Assembly (NCBI RefSeq): GCF_014205165.1
Contig: NZ_JACHMZ010000001.1
Span: 5,810,501-5,874,500, forward strand
DNA from: Micromonospora carbonacea
GTDB taxonomy: Bacteria > Actinomycetota > Actinomycetes > Mycobacteriales > Micromonosporaceae
Direction of reading: 5' to 3'
DNA length: 64,000 bases
In this document: one piece after another, positions 7,720 to 16,407 of the stretch
Position numbering within the stretch: the stretch's first letter is position 1
How the letters are laid out: each line of letters starts with the position of its first letter
The notes under the pieces: model-generated
Database searches by the model: none
What the model was told of the DNA's origin: nothing
The model's input: the letters and a program-made list of their open reading frames with translations, nothing else
Made by a program: the position numbers and the translations under genes

Positions 7720-10278
7720 CTACGGCCGAAGGTGACCGTACGCGGTCGTCCGCTTACGCGCCGGTCGTCCGGCCCGCGCCGCGATGGCCCGCAACTGCTC
7801 CTCGGTGCGCGCCGAGCCGTTGCCCGAGCCGGCCATCCGGGAGATCGTCTCCTCCATCAGCGTGCCGCCCAGGTCGTTGCAGCCGCCGTTGAGCATCGCC
7901 GCCGTCCCGGCGTCGCCGAGCTTCACCCAGGAGCACTGGATGTTGTCGATCCGGCCGTGCAGCAGCAGCCGGGCCATCGCGTGCACCGCCCGGTTCTCCC
8001 GCCAGGTCGGGCCGGGCCGGGCGATGCCGGCGAGGTAGATCGGGGCGTTGGTGTGCACGAACGGCAGCGCCACGAACTCGGTGAACCCGCCGGTGCGGTC
8101 CTGCACCCCGGCCAGCACCCGGAAGTGGGCCAGCCACTGCCCGGGGTGGTCGACGTGGCCGTACATCATGGTGGAGCTGGACCGGATGCCGAGCTCGTGG
8201 GCCGTCGAGACCACCTCGACCCAGGCGGCGGCCGGCAGCTTGCCCTTGGTGAGCACCCAGCGCACCTCGTCGTCGAGGATCTCGGCGGCGGTGCCCGGGA
8301 TGGTGTCGAGGCCGGCCTCGCGCAGCCCGGTCAACCACTCCCGCACCGGCACGCCGGCCTTCGCCGCCGCCGTGACGATCTCCATCGGGGAGAACGCGTG
8401 CACGTGCATCCCCGGCACCCGCGCCTTGATCGCCCGGATCAGGTCCGCGTAGCCGGTGACCGGCAGCTTCGGGTCGATGCCGCCCTGGAGGCAGACCTCC
8501 GTCGCGCCGGCGGCCCACGCCTCCTCGGCCCGGTCGGCCACCTGGTCGACGGAGAGCCGGTAGGCGTCGGCGTCGCGCTCCCGCTGGGCGAACGCGCAGA
8601 ACCGGCAGCCGACGTAGCAGACGTTGCTGAAGTTGATGTTGCGGTTGACGACGTAGGTGACGTCGTCGCCGACGGTGTCGCGGCGCACGTCGTCGGCGAT
8701 GCGGCACAGCGCGTCCAGCGCCGGCCCGTCGGCGGCGAACAGGGCGAGCGCCTTCGCCTCGTGGGCCGGCGTCAGCAGCGCCGCCGGGTCGTCGGCGGCC
8801 AGCCGCAGCCCGGCCCGCAGCTCGGCGTCCCCGGCGCTGTCCCCGGTCGTCGCCGTCGCCGCCGCCGCTGCGGTCGCCCCCGCTGTCGCGCGGCTCGCGT
8901 CGGCCTGCGCGGCCACCTCCGACCAGTCGCCGTAGACGTTGTCGAAGTCGCCGCGCCGGTCGCCGGTGCGGCCGGTGGTGTCGATGGTGGCGTGCAGGTC
9001 GGTCCGCCCGCCGCCGAACACCTCCTCCGGCTCCTGCCAGGGGCGGCCCTGCGGGCGGGCCGTCTCGACGGCGAGCCCGGTCGCCGGGTCGGCCAACGCG
9101 GACACGTGCGGCAGCAGGCGCGGGTCCAGCCACGGGTCGCCGGCCCGGACGTACTCGGGGTAGATCGTCAGCCGCTCGCGCAGCGTGAAGCCGGCCTCCG
9201 CCGTGCGCCGGGCCAGCTCGTCGAGCTGCGGCCAGGGGCGCTCCGGGTTGACGTGGTCGGGGGTCACCGGCGAGACGCCGCCCCAGTCGTCGATGCCGGC
9301 GCGCAGCAGCAGATCGTATTCGCCGGCGATCAGGTTCGGCGGGGCCTGGATCCGGGCGCCGGGGCCGAGCAGCACCCGGGCCACCGCCACCGTGGCGGCG
9401 AGGTCGTGCAGCTCGGCGTCGGGCATGCCGCGCATCGCCGTGTCCGGCTTGGCGCGGAAGTTCTGCACGATCACCTCCTGGAGGTGGCCGTACGCGCGCT
9501 GGGCGCGGCGGATCGCGAAGAGCGCGTCGACCCGCTCGGCCGGGGTCTCGCCGATGCCGATCAGGATGCCCGTGGTGAACGGCACCCCGACCCGGCCGGC
9601 GTCGTCGAGCACCCGCAGCCGCACCGCCGGCTCCTTGTCGGGCGAGCCGAAGTGCGGGCCGCCCGGCTCCGACCACAGCCGCGTCGCGGTGGTCTCCAGC
9701 ATCATGCCCATGCTCGGGGCGACGGGCTTGAGCCGCTGGAGCTCCGACCAGGAGAGCACCCCGGGGTTGAGGTGCGGCAGCAGGCCGGTCTCCTCCAGCA
9801 CCGCCACCGCACAGGCGCGCAGGTAGTCGAGGGTCGAGTCGTAGCCGCGCGCGTCCAGCCACTCCCGGGCGGCCGGCCAGCGCTCCTCGGGCCGGTCGCC
9901 GAGGGTGAACAGCGCCTCCTTGCAGCCCTGCGCCGCGCCCTGCCGGGCGATGGCCAGCACCTCGTCCCGGTCGAGGAAGGCGGCCGGCAGCCGGTGCGGG
10001 ACGGTGGCGAAGGTGCAGTAGTGACAGCGGTCCCGACAGAGCCGGGTCAGCGGGACGAAGACCTTCTTCGAGTACGTGACGACGCCGGGGCGGCCGGCGT
10101 CGCGCAGGCCGGCGTCGCGGATGTCACCGGCGACGCGGAGCAGCTCGTCGAGGGCGCCGCCCCGGGCGGCGAGCAGCGCGGCGGCCTCGTCGACGTCCAG
10201 CGCGAGCCCGGAGGCGGCCCGGCGCAGGGCGCGCTCGATGCTGGCCGCGGTGGGGCGGGGCTCGGTGCGATCAACCAT
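7720..10278 (-). CDS. fbiC: 7,8-didemethyl-8-hydroxy-5-deazariboflavin (FO) synthase, CofG-CofH fusion
   Basis: The protein has 852 residues and two radical-SAM halves, as in actinobacterial FbiC. The CofG-like half has its CxxxCxxC cluster motif at C81, C85, C88; the CofH-like half has it at C554, C558, C561 (CYVGCRFC). FbiC condenses tyrosine with 5-amino-6-ribitylaminouracil to make FO, the deazaflavin chromophore of F420. A low-complexity Ala-rich linker joins the halves. The ATG is preceded at 6 nt by TAGGCT, so the mRNA is probably leaderless. fbiA and fbiB lie 1.6 kb away, an unusually compact arrangement; in M. tuberculosis fbiC is far from fbiAB. Confidence 0.97.
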   Translation of the reverse strand: MVDRTEPRPTAASIERALRRAASGLALDVDEAAALLAARGGALDELLRVAGDIRDAGLRDAGRPGVVTYSKKVFVPLTRLCRDRCHYCTFATVPHRLPAAFLDRDEVLAIARQGAAQGCKEALFTLGDRPEERWPAAREWLDARGYDSTLDYLRACAVAVLEETGLLPHLNPGVLSWSELQRLKPVAPSMGMMLETTATRLWSEPGGPHFGSPDKEPAVRLRVLDDAGRVGVPFTTGILIGIGETPAERVDALFAIRRAQRAYGHLQEVIVQNFRAKPDTAMRGMPDAELHDLAATVAVARVLLGPGARIQAPPNLIAGEYDLLLRAGIDDWGGVSPVTPDHVNPERPWPQLDELARRTAEAGFTLRERLTIYPEYVRAGDPWLDPRLLPHVSALADPATGLAVETARPQGRPWQEPEEVFGGGRTDLHATIDTTGRTGDRRGDFDNVYGDWSEVAAQADASRATAGATAAAAATATTGDSAGDAELRAGLRLAADDPAALLTPAHEAKALALFAADGPALDALCRIADDVRRDTVGDDVTYVVNRNINFSNVCYVGCRFCAFAQRERDADAYRLSVDQVADRAEEAWAAGATEVCLQGGIDPKLPVTGYADLIRAIKARVPGMHVHAFSPMEIVTAAAKAGVPVREWLTGLREAGLDTIPGTAAEILDDEVRWVLTKGKLPAAAWVEVVSTAHELGIRSSSTMMYGHVDHPGQWLAHFRVLAGVQDRTGGFTEFVALPFVHTNAPIYLAGIARPGPTWRENRAVHAMARLLLHGRIDNIQCSWVKLGDAGTAAMLNGGCNDLGGTLMEETISRMAGSGNGSARTEEQLRAIAARAGRPARKRTTAYGHLRP

Positions 10279-10284
10279 CCGCCC

Positions 10285-10290
10285 AGCCTA
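10285..10290 (-). promoter_or_regulatory. -10 box of a probable leaderless promoter (fbiC)
   Basis: Read leftward the hexamer is TAGGCT, 6 nt before the fbiC ATG at 10278. No ribosome binding site lies between. A -35 box is not evident. Confidence 0.5.
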
Positions 10291-10647
10291 TGCGCCCTGC
10301 CGCCGGCCCTGATCCGCTGGCCAGGTCAGCTTCGTCGCGACGGCCGGACCGCACACGGGCGGTGACGGACGCGCGGCGGGCCACGGCGGCTCCCCCGGGC
10401 TGACCGTCCGTCACACCCGACCGGCCCCGGCAGACACCCGTGGCTCCCTCTGCTCTGCACCCACGGGCGCAACACCGGGACTGGGCTGCGACGATGCAGG
10501 ATCGTTGATGGCCGGGGTTCGGCAACCGCATCGCGGTGCGCAGCGCGCTGCGTATCCGGGTGCAGAGCAAAGGGCGGGCGGGGTGGCACGCGCCGACCTC
10601 GGACAGTGACGCTCGGCCACGCGACGGTGACCGCTGTGTCGGAAACG
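10291..10647. other. intergenic stretch, no gene seen
   Basis: About 360 bases between fbiC and the terminator of the membrane-protein gene. No frame shows the usual third-position GC bias together with a start signal, and no known RNA element is recognisable. Confidence 0.5.
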
Positions 10648-10697
10648 CGTCGGGTGGGCTCCCGGCAGCCGTGCCCCGCCAGGGAACCCACCCGACG
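10648..10697 (-). terminator. long hairpin terminator of the membrane-protein gene
   Basis: CGTCGGGTGGG (10648-10658) pairs perfectly with CCCACCCGACG (10687-10697). The interior strands CTCCCGGC and GCCAGGGA extend the helix imperfectly. It lies just past the stop codon at 10707 on the leftward strand. Confidence 0.7.
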
Positions 10698-10706
10698 AAC
10701 GGCGGC

Positions 10707-11753
10707 TCAGTCCTCGCGCGGGAAGCGCTGGGTGCGGTCGGCCTCGGCGTCAGGGTTGCGCTCGCCGCCCGACGCGCCCGGCTCGCCGGGTTGACGCGGG
10801 ATCGCCTGGGTCGGGTCGGCCGACGGCGGCTGCCCGAACGGCGGCGCGGACGCCGCCATGGGCTGCGGCGGGGGGAACGGCGAGGCCGGCTGCGCGCCCG
10901 CCGGGGGCGGCGTGAACGGAGGGCCGGACTGCGGCGGGGCCGGGTACGGCGGCGCGGAGGCCGGGGGCGCGGACGCCGGCGGGGCGGAGAACGGCGGGGC
11001 GGCGGCCGGGGGCGCGGACGCCGGGGCGAACGGCGAGGCCGGCTGCCCGTACTGGCCCGGCTGGCCGGCGGGGCCGTGGCCGGGCTGCTGGCCGGCGACC
11101 GGGTAGCCGGCCTGCTGCCCGGCGGGCGGCCAACCGCCCTGCTGCGCCGGGCCCCAGCCCTGCGGACCGGGCTGACCCGGCTGACCGGGCTGCTGCTGCG
11201 GCCAGCCCGGCTGCGGCTGGCCGTACATGCCGGGGGCCGGCTTCGGCTTCGGGATGAAGTAGAGGGCGCGCCAGACCCGGAAGACCACGAACGCGCCGGA
11301 CGCGAAGATCGCCAGCCACGCGGCCCGGGTCAGCAGGCCGAGGAAGGCGTCGAGCACCTCCGCCTTGGCGAGCCGGTCCACCGTCCAGATCAGCAGGGTG
11401 AGCGCGGCGAGCAGGGCGGCGAGGGCGTACTCGCCCAGCGCCACCTGGACGATCAGCTTCGCCCGCTGCGCGACCGGGGCGACGTGCGTGGCGAGGAGAA
11501 CGGCCAGCACCGGCAGCACGGCCGCCTCCAGGCCGGCGAACGAGAAGAAGCCGCTGCCCGCCCGGCTGTAGAAGGTGCTGTACTCGGTCGGGGCGAGCAG
11601 CCGGATCAGGCCGACGAACAGCAGCACGGCGTTCGCGCCGAGCAGCGCCAGCGCGATCAGCTCGCGTAACGGGTCGGTGAGGCGACGGGCCGGGGTGGCG
11701 GGGTGGGACGCGGGCGTCGCGTCACCGGACGCGGGCTCGGCGGGGCTGGTCAC
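10707..11753 (-). CDS. four-pass membrane protein with long Pro/Gly/Gln-rich tail
   Basis: The protein has 348 residues. Four hydrophobic segments lie at about 31-52, 70-90, 99-124 and 138-160. Residues 165-348 are almost only Pro, Gly, Gln and Ala, a disordered cytoplasmic tail typical of many actinomycete membrane proteins. I chose the GTG at 11753 because AGGGGGAG lies just before it; the longer open frame to 12368 runs across fbiA and is not real. A -10 box TAGGCT at 11799-11794 predicts a leader of about 34 nt. It is divergent from fbiA and sits between fbiC and fbiAB. I recognise no function, and a link to F420 is only positional. Confidence 0.75.
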   Translation of the reverse strand: MTSPAEPASGDATPASHPATPARRLTDPLRELIALALLGANAVLLFVGLIRLLAPTEYSTFYSRAGSGFFSFAGLEAAVLPVLAVLLATHVAPVAQRAKLIVQVALGEYALAALLAALTLLIWTVDRLAKAEVLDAFLGLLTRAAWLAIFASGAFVVFRVWRALYFIPKPKPAPGMYGQPQPGWPQQQPGQPGQPGPQGWGPAQQGGWPPAGQQAGYPVAGQQPGHGPAGQPGQYGQPASPFAPASAPPAAAPPFSAPPASAPPASAPPYPAPPQSGPPFTPPPAGAQPASPFPPPQPMAASAPPFGQPPSADPTQAIPRQPGEPGASGGERNPDAEADRTQRFPRED

Positions 11754-11852
11754 GAACTCCCCCTCGGGGCGGTAACGGACAGTTGCCGACGTGAGCCTAG
11801 TCTCCCCGGGCACCGGCGACCCCGGCGCGGGGCGTGCGGGAGGATGGGCGGC

Positions 11853-12806
11853 ATGCGCATCGTCGTACTGGCCGGCGGCATCGGGGGGGCCCGATTCCTG
11901 CTCGGCGTCCGGGCGTACGCCCGCGAGGTGGGCGCCGAGGTGACCGCCGTGGTCAACGTCGGCGACGACCTCTACCTGCACGGGCTCAAGGTCTGCCCCG
12001 ACCTGGACAGCGTCATGTACACCCTGGGCGGCGGGGCCGACGCCGAGCGGGGCTGGGGCCGGGCCGACGAGACCTGGACGGTGAAGTCGGAGCTGGCCGC
12101 GTACGGCGCGGAGCCGACCTGGTTCGGGCTCGGCGACCGGGACGTCGCCACCCACCTGGTGCGCACCACGATGCTCACCGGCGGGTACCCGCTGTCGGCG
12201 GTCACCGAGGCGCTGGCGGCGCGCTGGCAGCCCGGCGTACGCCTGCTGCCGGCGACCGACGACCGGCTGGAGACGCACGTGGTGGTGAGCGACCCCGACG
12301 GCGGCGGACAGCGGGCGATCCACTTCCAGGAGTGGTGGATCCGGTACCGCGCCGGCATCCCCACCCACCGGTTCGTCTTCGTCGGCGCGGAGGCGGCGAA
12401 GCCCGCGCCCGGCGTGCTCGACGCGGTCGCCGCCGCCGACGTGGTGCTGGTCGCGCCGAGCAACCCGGTGGTGAGCGTCGCCCCGGTGCTGGCCGTGCCG
12501 GGGCTGCGCGAGGCGCTCGCCGCCGGCCCGGCCCCGGTGGTCGGGGTGTCCCCGATCGTCGGCGGGGCGGCGGTGCGCGGGATGGCCGACCGCTGCCTGG
12601 CCGTGCTCGGCGTCGAGTGCAGCGCCGCCGGGGTGGGCGGCCTCTACGGCGGCCGGTCCTCCGGCGGGCTGCTGGACGGCTGGCTGGTGGCCCCCGAGGA
12701 CGCCGACACGGTGGTGCCGGGCGTGCCGGTGCGGGCGGTCCCGCTGCTGATGACCGACGAGGCGGCGACGGCGGCCATGGTGCGGGCGGCGGTGGAGCTG
12801 GCGTGA
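11853..12806 (+). CDS. fbiA: F420 biosynthesis transferase FbiA/CofD
   Basis: The protein has 317 residues. The glycine-rich N-terminal motif GGIGGARF (8-15) and TPGAGF/VLVAPSNPVVS segments are typical of CofD. It transfers a phospho-lactyl or phosphoenolpyruvyl group from its GDP-activated form to FO, giving (dehydro-)F420-0. The ATG at 11853 is preferred over the in-frame ATG at 11844 because GGGAGG precedes it at about 9 nt. Its stop codon overlaps the fbiB start by 4 bp (GTGA), so the two are translationally coupled. The partner guanylyltransferase fbiD/cofC is not in the window. Confidence 0.96.
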   Translation: MRIVVLAGGIGGARFLLGVRAYAREVGAEVTAVVNVGDDLYLHGLKVCPDLDSVMYTLGGGADAERGWGRADETWTVKSELAAYGAEPTWFGLGDRDVATHLVRTTMLTGGYPLSAVTEALAARWQPGVRLLPATDDRLETHVVVSDPDGGGQRAIHFQEWWIRYRAGIPTHRFVFVGAEAAKPAPGVLDAVAAADVVLVAPSNPVVSVAPVLAVPGLREALAAGPAPVVGVSPIVGGAAVRGMADRCLAVLGVECSAAGVGGLYGGRSSGGLLDGWLVAPEDADTVVPGVPVRAVPLLMTDEAATAAMVRAAVELA

Positions 12807-13891
12807 GGCTGGAGATCCTGCCGGTGCTGGGCATCGGCGACGTCACCGAGGGTGACGACCTGGCGGCGCTGATCGCCACCGCCGCGCCGTGGCTGCGCGA
12901 CGGCGACGTGCTCGTGGTGACCAGCAAGATCGTCTCCAAGGCGGAGGGGCGGCTGGTGGACGTGCCGGCCGACGGGCCGGAGCGACTGGCCGCCCGGGAC
13001 GAGGCGCTGGCCGCCGAGACCGCCCGGGTGGTGGCCACCCGGGGGGCGACCCGGATCGTGCAGACCCACCACGGCTTCGTGATGGCCTCCGCCGGCATCG
13101 ACGCCTCGAACGTCGACAAGACCCGGCTGGTGCTGCTCCCGCAGGACCCGGACGCCTCGGCGCGGGCCCTGCGGGCGGCGCTGCGCGAGCGCTACGACCT
13201 GGACGTCGCGGTGATCGTCACCGACACGATGGGCCGCCCCTGGCGCAACGGCCTCACCGACGTGGCGCTCGGGGTGGCCGGGATGCCGGCGATCCGCGAC
13301 CACCGGGGCGAGGTCGACCCGTACGGCAACGAGCTCCAGCTCACCCAGATGGCGGTCGTGGACGAGCTGGCCGGCGCCGGCGAGCTGATCAAGGGCAAGT
13401 GCGACCAGGTCCCCGTGGCCGTGGTGCGCGGCTACCTCACCGCGACCGCGCCCGACGACGGCGTCGGCGCGCGGGCGCTGGTCCGGGACGCGGAGCTGGA
13501 CCTGTTCTCGCTCGGCACGGCGGAGGCGCGCGCGGCCGGGCTGGCTGCCGCCGCGACCCTGTCCGACGGCCCCGGCGAGGCCCCCGCCGACCCGGCGGCG
13601 GTGGCGCGGGCCATCGCCGCGGTGGCCGGCGTGGTCGCCCCCGGCACGGCCTTCACCCCCGTCACCGACGCCGAGGTACGCGCGGCGCTGGTCGCCACCG
13701 TGCCCGGCTGGCCGCAGCGGGCCACCGTCCTGGTGCTCGGGCAGCCGCCGACGCCGGTCGACCCGGCCGGCCTGGTGCGCCTCGGCGCGGATCTGCAACG
13801 CCTGCGCACCGCCCTGGCCGCCGAGGGCGTCCCGTCGACCCTGCTGCCGCCCCCGCCGGGCAGCACGGCCGCCGCCTGCCTGGCGCTCTGA
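12803..13891 (+). CDS. fbiB: coenzyme F420:L-glutamate ligase with shortened C-terminal domain
   Basis: The protein has 362 residues. Residues 1-240 are a full CofE glutamate ligase (VVTSKIVSKAEGR, DTMGRPWRNGLTDVALG, IKGKCDQVPVAVVRG). Mycobacterial FbiB is about 448 residues with a C-terminal FMN nitroreductase-fold domain of about 200 residues, which reduces dehydro-F420-0 and aids long polyglutamate tails. Here only about 118 residues follow, Ala-rich, and I see no recognisable FMN-binding motif. So the protein should add glutamates but may lack the reductase step. The GTG start overlaps the fbiA stop. Confidence 0.93.
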   Translation: MRLEILPVLGIGDVTEGDDLAALIATAAPWLRDGDVLVVTSKIVSKAEGRLVDVPADGPERLAARDEALAAETARVVATRGATRIVQTHHGFVMASAGIDASNVDKTRLVLLPQDPDASARALRAALRERYDLDVAVIVTDTMGRPWRNGLTDVALGVAGMPAIRDHRGEVDPYGNELQLTQMAVVDELAGAGELIKGKCDQVPVAVVRGYLTATAPDDGVGARALVRDAELDLFSLGTAEARAAGLAAAATLSDGPGEAPADPAAVARAIAAVAGVVAPGTAFTPVTDAEVRAALVATVPGWPQRATVLVLGQPPTPVDPAGLVRLGADLQRLRTALAAEGVPSTLLPPPPGSTAAACLAL

Positions 13892-13920
13892 GCCGAACGG
13901 GACGGCCCGCCGGCTCCCGG

Positions 13921-14040
13921 CCGGGGCTACGGCCCGCCTGCCGGGGCTACGGCCCGCCTGCTGGCGCCGTGGGACGCCCGCTGACGCTGCGGCCCGCCTG
14001 CCGGGGCTGCGGGTCGCCCGCTGGCGCTGCGGGTCGCCCG
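13921..14040. repeat. six 20-bp degenerate tandem repeats
   Basis: Exactly six 20-bp units fill 120 bases between the convergent fbiB and wHTH genes. Units 1 and 2 are identical (CCGGGGCTACGGCCCGCCTG); the others diverge at a few positions (for example CTGGCGCTGCGGGTCGCCCG). There are no spacers, so this is a minisatellite, not a CRISPR array. Confidence 0.85.
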
Positions 14041-14047
14041 GCCGGGC

Positions 14048-15052
14048 TCAGGCGTCGAGGATGGCGCGGCCCAGCGGGGTGAGGGTGTGCAGGACGGTGT
14101 TGCGGTCGCGGTGGCTCACCAGCAGGCCGGCGTTGCGCAGCACGGTGGCGTGCTGGCTCGCCGCCGCCGGGGAGATGCGCAGCCGGCGGGCCACCTCGCC
14201 GGTGGTGCAGCCGGCGTCGGTGGCCTCCAGCACCGCCGCCCGGGTGCGGCCGAGCAGCGCGGCCAGCGCGTCCCGCCCGGCGCCGGCCCGGGTCGACGCG
14301 CCGCCGCCGACCTCCGCCGGGACGAGCCCGCCCAGCCGGTCCACCGGATAGACGAGCACCGGCGGCAGGTCCGGGTCGGCCAGCGCCACGGGGGTGCCGG
14401 CGCAGAAGAACGACGGCACCAGCAGCAGGCCCCGGCCGTCGAGGTGCAGCTCCCGACTCTCCGGGTAGCCGTGGATCTCCAACACCCCCGACTCCCAGCG
14501 GGCGAGCGGGCGGAAGCTGTCGAGCAGCCCCGCGACGCCCCCGTCGAGCAGGGCGCGGGCGCGCCGCATCCGGTCCGATTCGATCGCGGCCTGGATGTGC
14601 GCCCAGTACGGGCTCAGCGCCAGCTCGCGGTACCGCTCCATGGAGTCCGTCAGGTGGCGCAGCACCTCGGGCTCGCCCCGGGCCAGCGCCGCCGCCGAGG
14701 AGGGCAGCGGGTGCTCCCCGGCCATCCGGGTCATGTCGCGGTGCAGCAGCCGCACGGGGGTGCTGCGGACGGCCTCCAGCCCCTCCGTCAGCCCCTGAAG
14801 GCCCTCGTGCGGGGTGAGGAAGTCGGGGAAGTAGCCCCGCCCCGGGTTCAGCGCGAACAGCAGCCGGAGCGGCTCCGCGCCGACCAGCCGGCGCAGCTCC
14901 CGGGAGACGCCCCGCCGCCAGCCGGAGGTCAGCGGGTCCGGGCTGCGGACCTGGAGCACGTGCACGCTGAGGATCAGCTCCCAGAGCGGGTCCGCGCCCG
15001 GGGCCACCCGGGTCCGGAGGACGTCGTCGGGCGAGAAATAGATCTTCAGCAT
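14048..15052 (-). CDS. ArsR-type winged-helix regulator with DUF5937-like N-terminal domain
   Basis: The protein has 334 residues. The C-terminal 75 or so residues form a winged helix-turn-helix: TTGEVARRLRISPAAASQ is the helix pair with the recognition helix, and SHRDRNTVLHTLT the wing. The N-terminal 240 residues (MLKIYFSPDDVLRTRVA start) resemble the domain found in actinomycete regulators annotated DUF5937. No metal-binding cysteine pair of classical ArsR sensors is present. It stands alone, leftward, with a 300-base upstream region. Targets and ligand are unknown. Confidence 0.82.
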   Translation of the reverse strand: MLKIYFSPDDVLRTRVAPGADPLWELILSVHVLQVRSPDPLTSGWRRGVSRELRRLVGAEPLRLLFALNPGRGYFPDFLTPHEGLQGLTEGLEAVRSTPVRLLHRDMTRMAGEHPLPSSAAALARGEPEVLRHLTDSMERYRELALSPYWAHIQAAIESDRMRRARALLDGGVAGLLDSFRPLARWESGVLEIHGYPESRELHLDGRGLLLVPSFFCAGTPVALADPDLPPVLVYPVDRLGGLVPAEVGGGASTRAGAGRDALAALLGRTRAAVLEATDAGCTTGEVARRLRISPAAASQHATVLRNAGLLVSHRDRNTVLHTLTPLGRAILDA

Positions 15053-15354
15053 TGGGTCGCTCCCGTGCGGCGGGCAGAGAGGGAGGCACTGCCGACCGTT
15101 CGCACTGTACCCGGGCGGCAGTTATCTCCACTTTTAAGCGTGGGCTGAAAAACCTCGACGTCCCCGGTCGGCCTTCGGCATGCTCTGGGTTGTCCCGCAC
15201 GGGCCGTCCGTCATCGACGCCGGCCCGAGCCACCGGGGCCGGGGAGGATCCGGCGGACGGGCGGCACCACGAGGGTCTGCGGCCCTTGCTCCGCAGAGGT
15301 GTCCCCGTCCGCCAACCCGGCCGGGCCGAGGCCCGCCCGGCTCCGCGCGCCCGG
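15053..15354. other. intergenic stretch, probable promoter of the wHTH gene only
   Basis: No gene is seen. The 15120-15150 part is locally AT-richer (ATCTCCACTTTTAAGC) and could hold the leftward promoter of the regulator at 15052, but I cannot assign boxes with confidence. Confidence 0.4.
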
Positions 15355-16395
15355 TCAGTCGATCCAGAGCGCGACCCGGTGGTCCTCGTCCGTGACGTAC
15401 CAGCAGCGGCCGTCGGCCTCGGCCAGCCCCTCCACGTGGTGGAACGGTGCCAGGTCCGCCACCAGTTCGCCCGGCACGAGGTGCCCGGCCGCCTTCTCCA
15501 GCCGGAACCGGACGTGCCGCGAGGTGACGTCGCCGCCCTGCGGGTGGTCGTCGAGCAGCACCGAACCCTTGCCCAGCGCGTCGATCGAGCCGACGATCGC
15601 CGCGTAGCCGCCGTCGGGCAGCGGCACGAGCGCGCGGAAGCCGGTGAGCGCCCCCGGCGGGGTCACGCCGGTCAGGGCGTACGCGCCGAGGGCCCGGGGC
15701 CAGGCCCCGCCGTCGAACATCTCCGGCACCCCGGCCACCTCGACCAGGATCGGCTCCCCGTCGGCGGTCACCGGGAAGCGCAGGCCGAGCAGCACCGTCC
15801 CGTGCGGGGTGAACGCCGCCGCCTCGACGTTGAGCGGCAGGTCGCCCTCGGCGAGCCGGCTCACCCAGCCCTTCGCGCGGGCGGTGCCCCGGGCCACCGT
15901 CTCGCCGATGAACCGGTCCCGCACCCGCCGGCCCGGCGGCAGGGTGGCCAGCTCGGCGGCGGCCAGCGCGTCGTTGACCGCCCGGTGCAGCCGGAACCGG
16001 TTGCGCACCACCCGCACGGGCAGCCGGCCGCCGACGGCGTCGTCCTCGCGGAACCGGGCCACGAACGCGCGGCGGGGGCGCAGCGGGCCCGCCTTCGAAC
16101 CGAAGTGGGAGCCGAAGACGTAGACCCAGCCGTCGTGGTGGGCCAGCGCCTCACCGTCCTCGGTGCGGCCGTTCTCGGCGCCGGCGTCGGCGTCGACGTG
16201 GTGGGCGGACCACTCGCCGTCGTCGTGTTCGAGCAGCAGGGCCAGGCACTGCTCGACCGGGCCCTCGTCGAGGACGGTCCAGAATCCACGCCGGGCACGG
16301 TGGGCGGCGAGCACGGCCGGCGAGCGCACCGGCAGCAGATCACTGGCCTCGTTGCCGGCGACGACGAACTCGACAAGTCGCAAGGTCACCCGCAT
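15355..16395 (-). CDS. hypothetical protein (possible beta-propeller, DUF3616-like)
   Basis: The protein has 346 residues and I do not recognise it firmly. Repeated strand patterns (WVYVFGSHFGSK, VEAAAFTPHGTVLLGLRF, GFRALVPLPDGGYAAIVGS, CWYVTDEDHRVALWI) suggest a beta-propeller, and similar spacing is seen in DUF3616 proteins. No signal peptide is visible. The ATG start lies only 12 bp from the divergent NUDIX start, so its promoter must lie within the dispersed repeat or the NUDIX 5' end. No Shine-Dalgarno sequence precedes it. Confidence 0.65.
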   Translation of the reverse strand: MRVTLRLVEFVVAGNEASDLLPVRSPAVLAAHRARRGFWTVLDEGPVEQCLALLLEHDDGEWSAHHVDADAGAENGRTEDGEALAHHDGWVYVFGSHFGSKAGPLRPRRAFVARFREDDAVGGRLPVRVVRNRFRLHRAVNDALAAAELATLPPGRRVRDRFIGETVARGTARAKGWVSRLAEGDLPLNVEAAAFTPHGTVLLGLRFPVTADGEPILVEVAGVPEMFDGGAWPRALGAYALTGVTPPGALTGFRALVPLPDGGYAAIVGSIDALGKGSVLLDDHPQGGDVTSRHVRFRLEKAAGHLVPGELVADLAPFHHVEGLAEADGRCWYVTDEDHRVALWID

Positions 16396-16400
16396 AGGGT
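16370..16400 (+). promoter_or_regulatory. promoter for leaderless NUDIX mRNA
   Basis: TCGACA (16370-16375), 19-bp spacer, TAGGGT (16395-16400), then 7 nt to the GTG at 16408. The -10 box overlaps the start codon of the divergent gene. This promoter supports the GTG at 16408 as the true NUDIX start. Confidence 0.5.
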
Positions 16401-16407
16401 GGCACCC

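Noticed and set aside
11754..12368. Long N-terminal extension of the four-pass membrane protein
   Set aside because: It overlaps fbiA in antisense. The GTG at 11753 has a strong Shine-Dalgarno sequence.
13921..14040. Possible CRISPR array
   Set aside because: The 20-bp units are directly contiguous with no spacers, and no cas genes are near.
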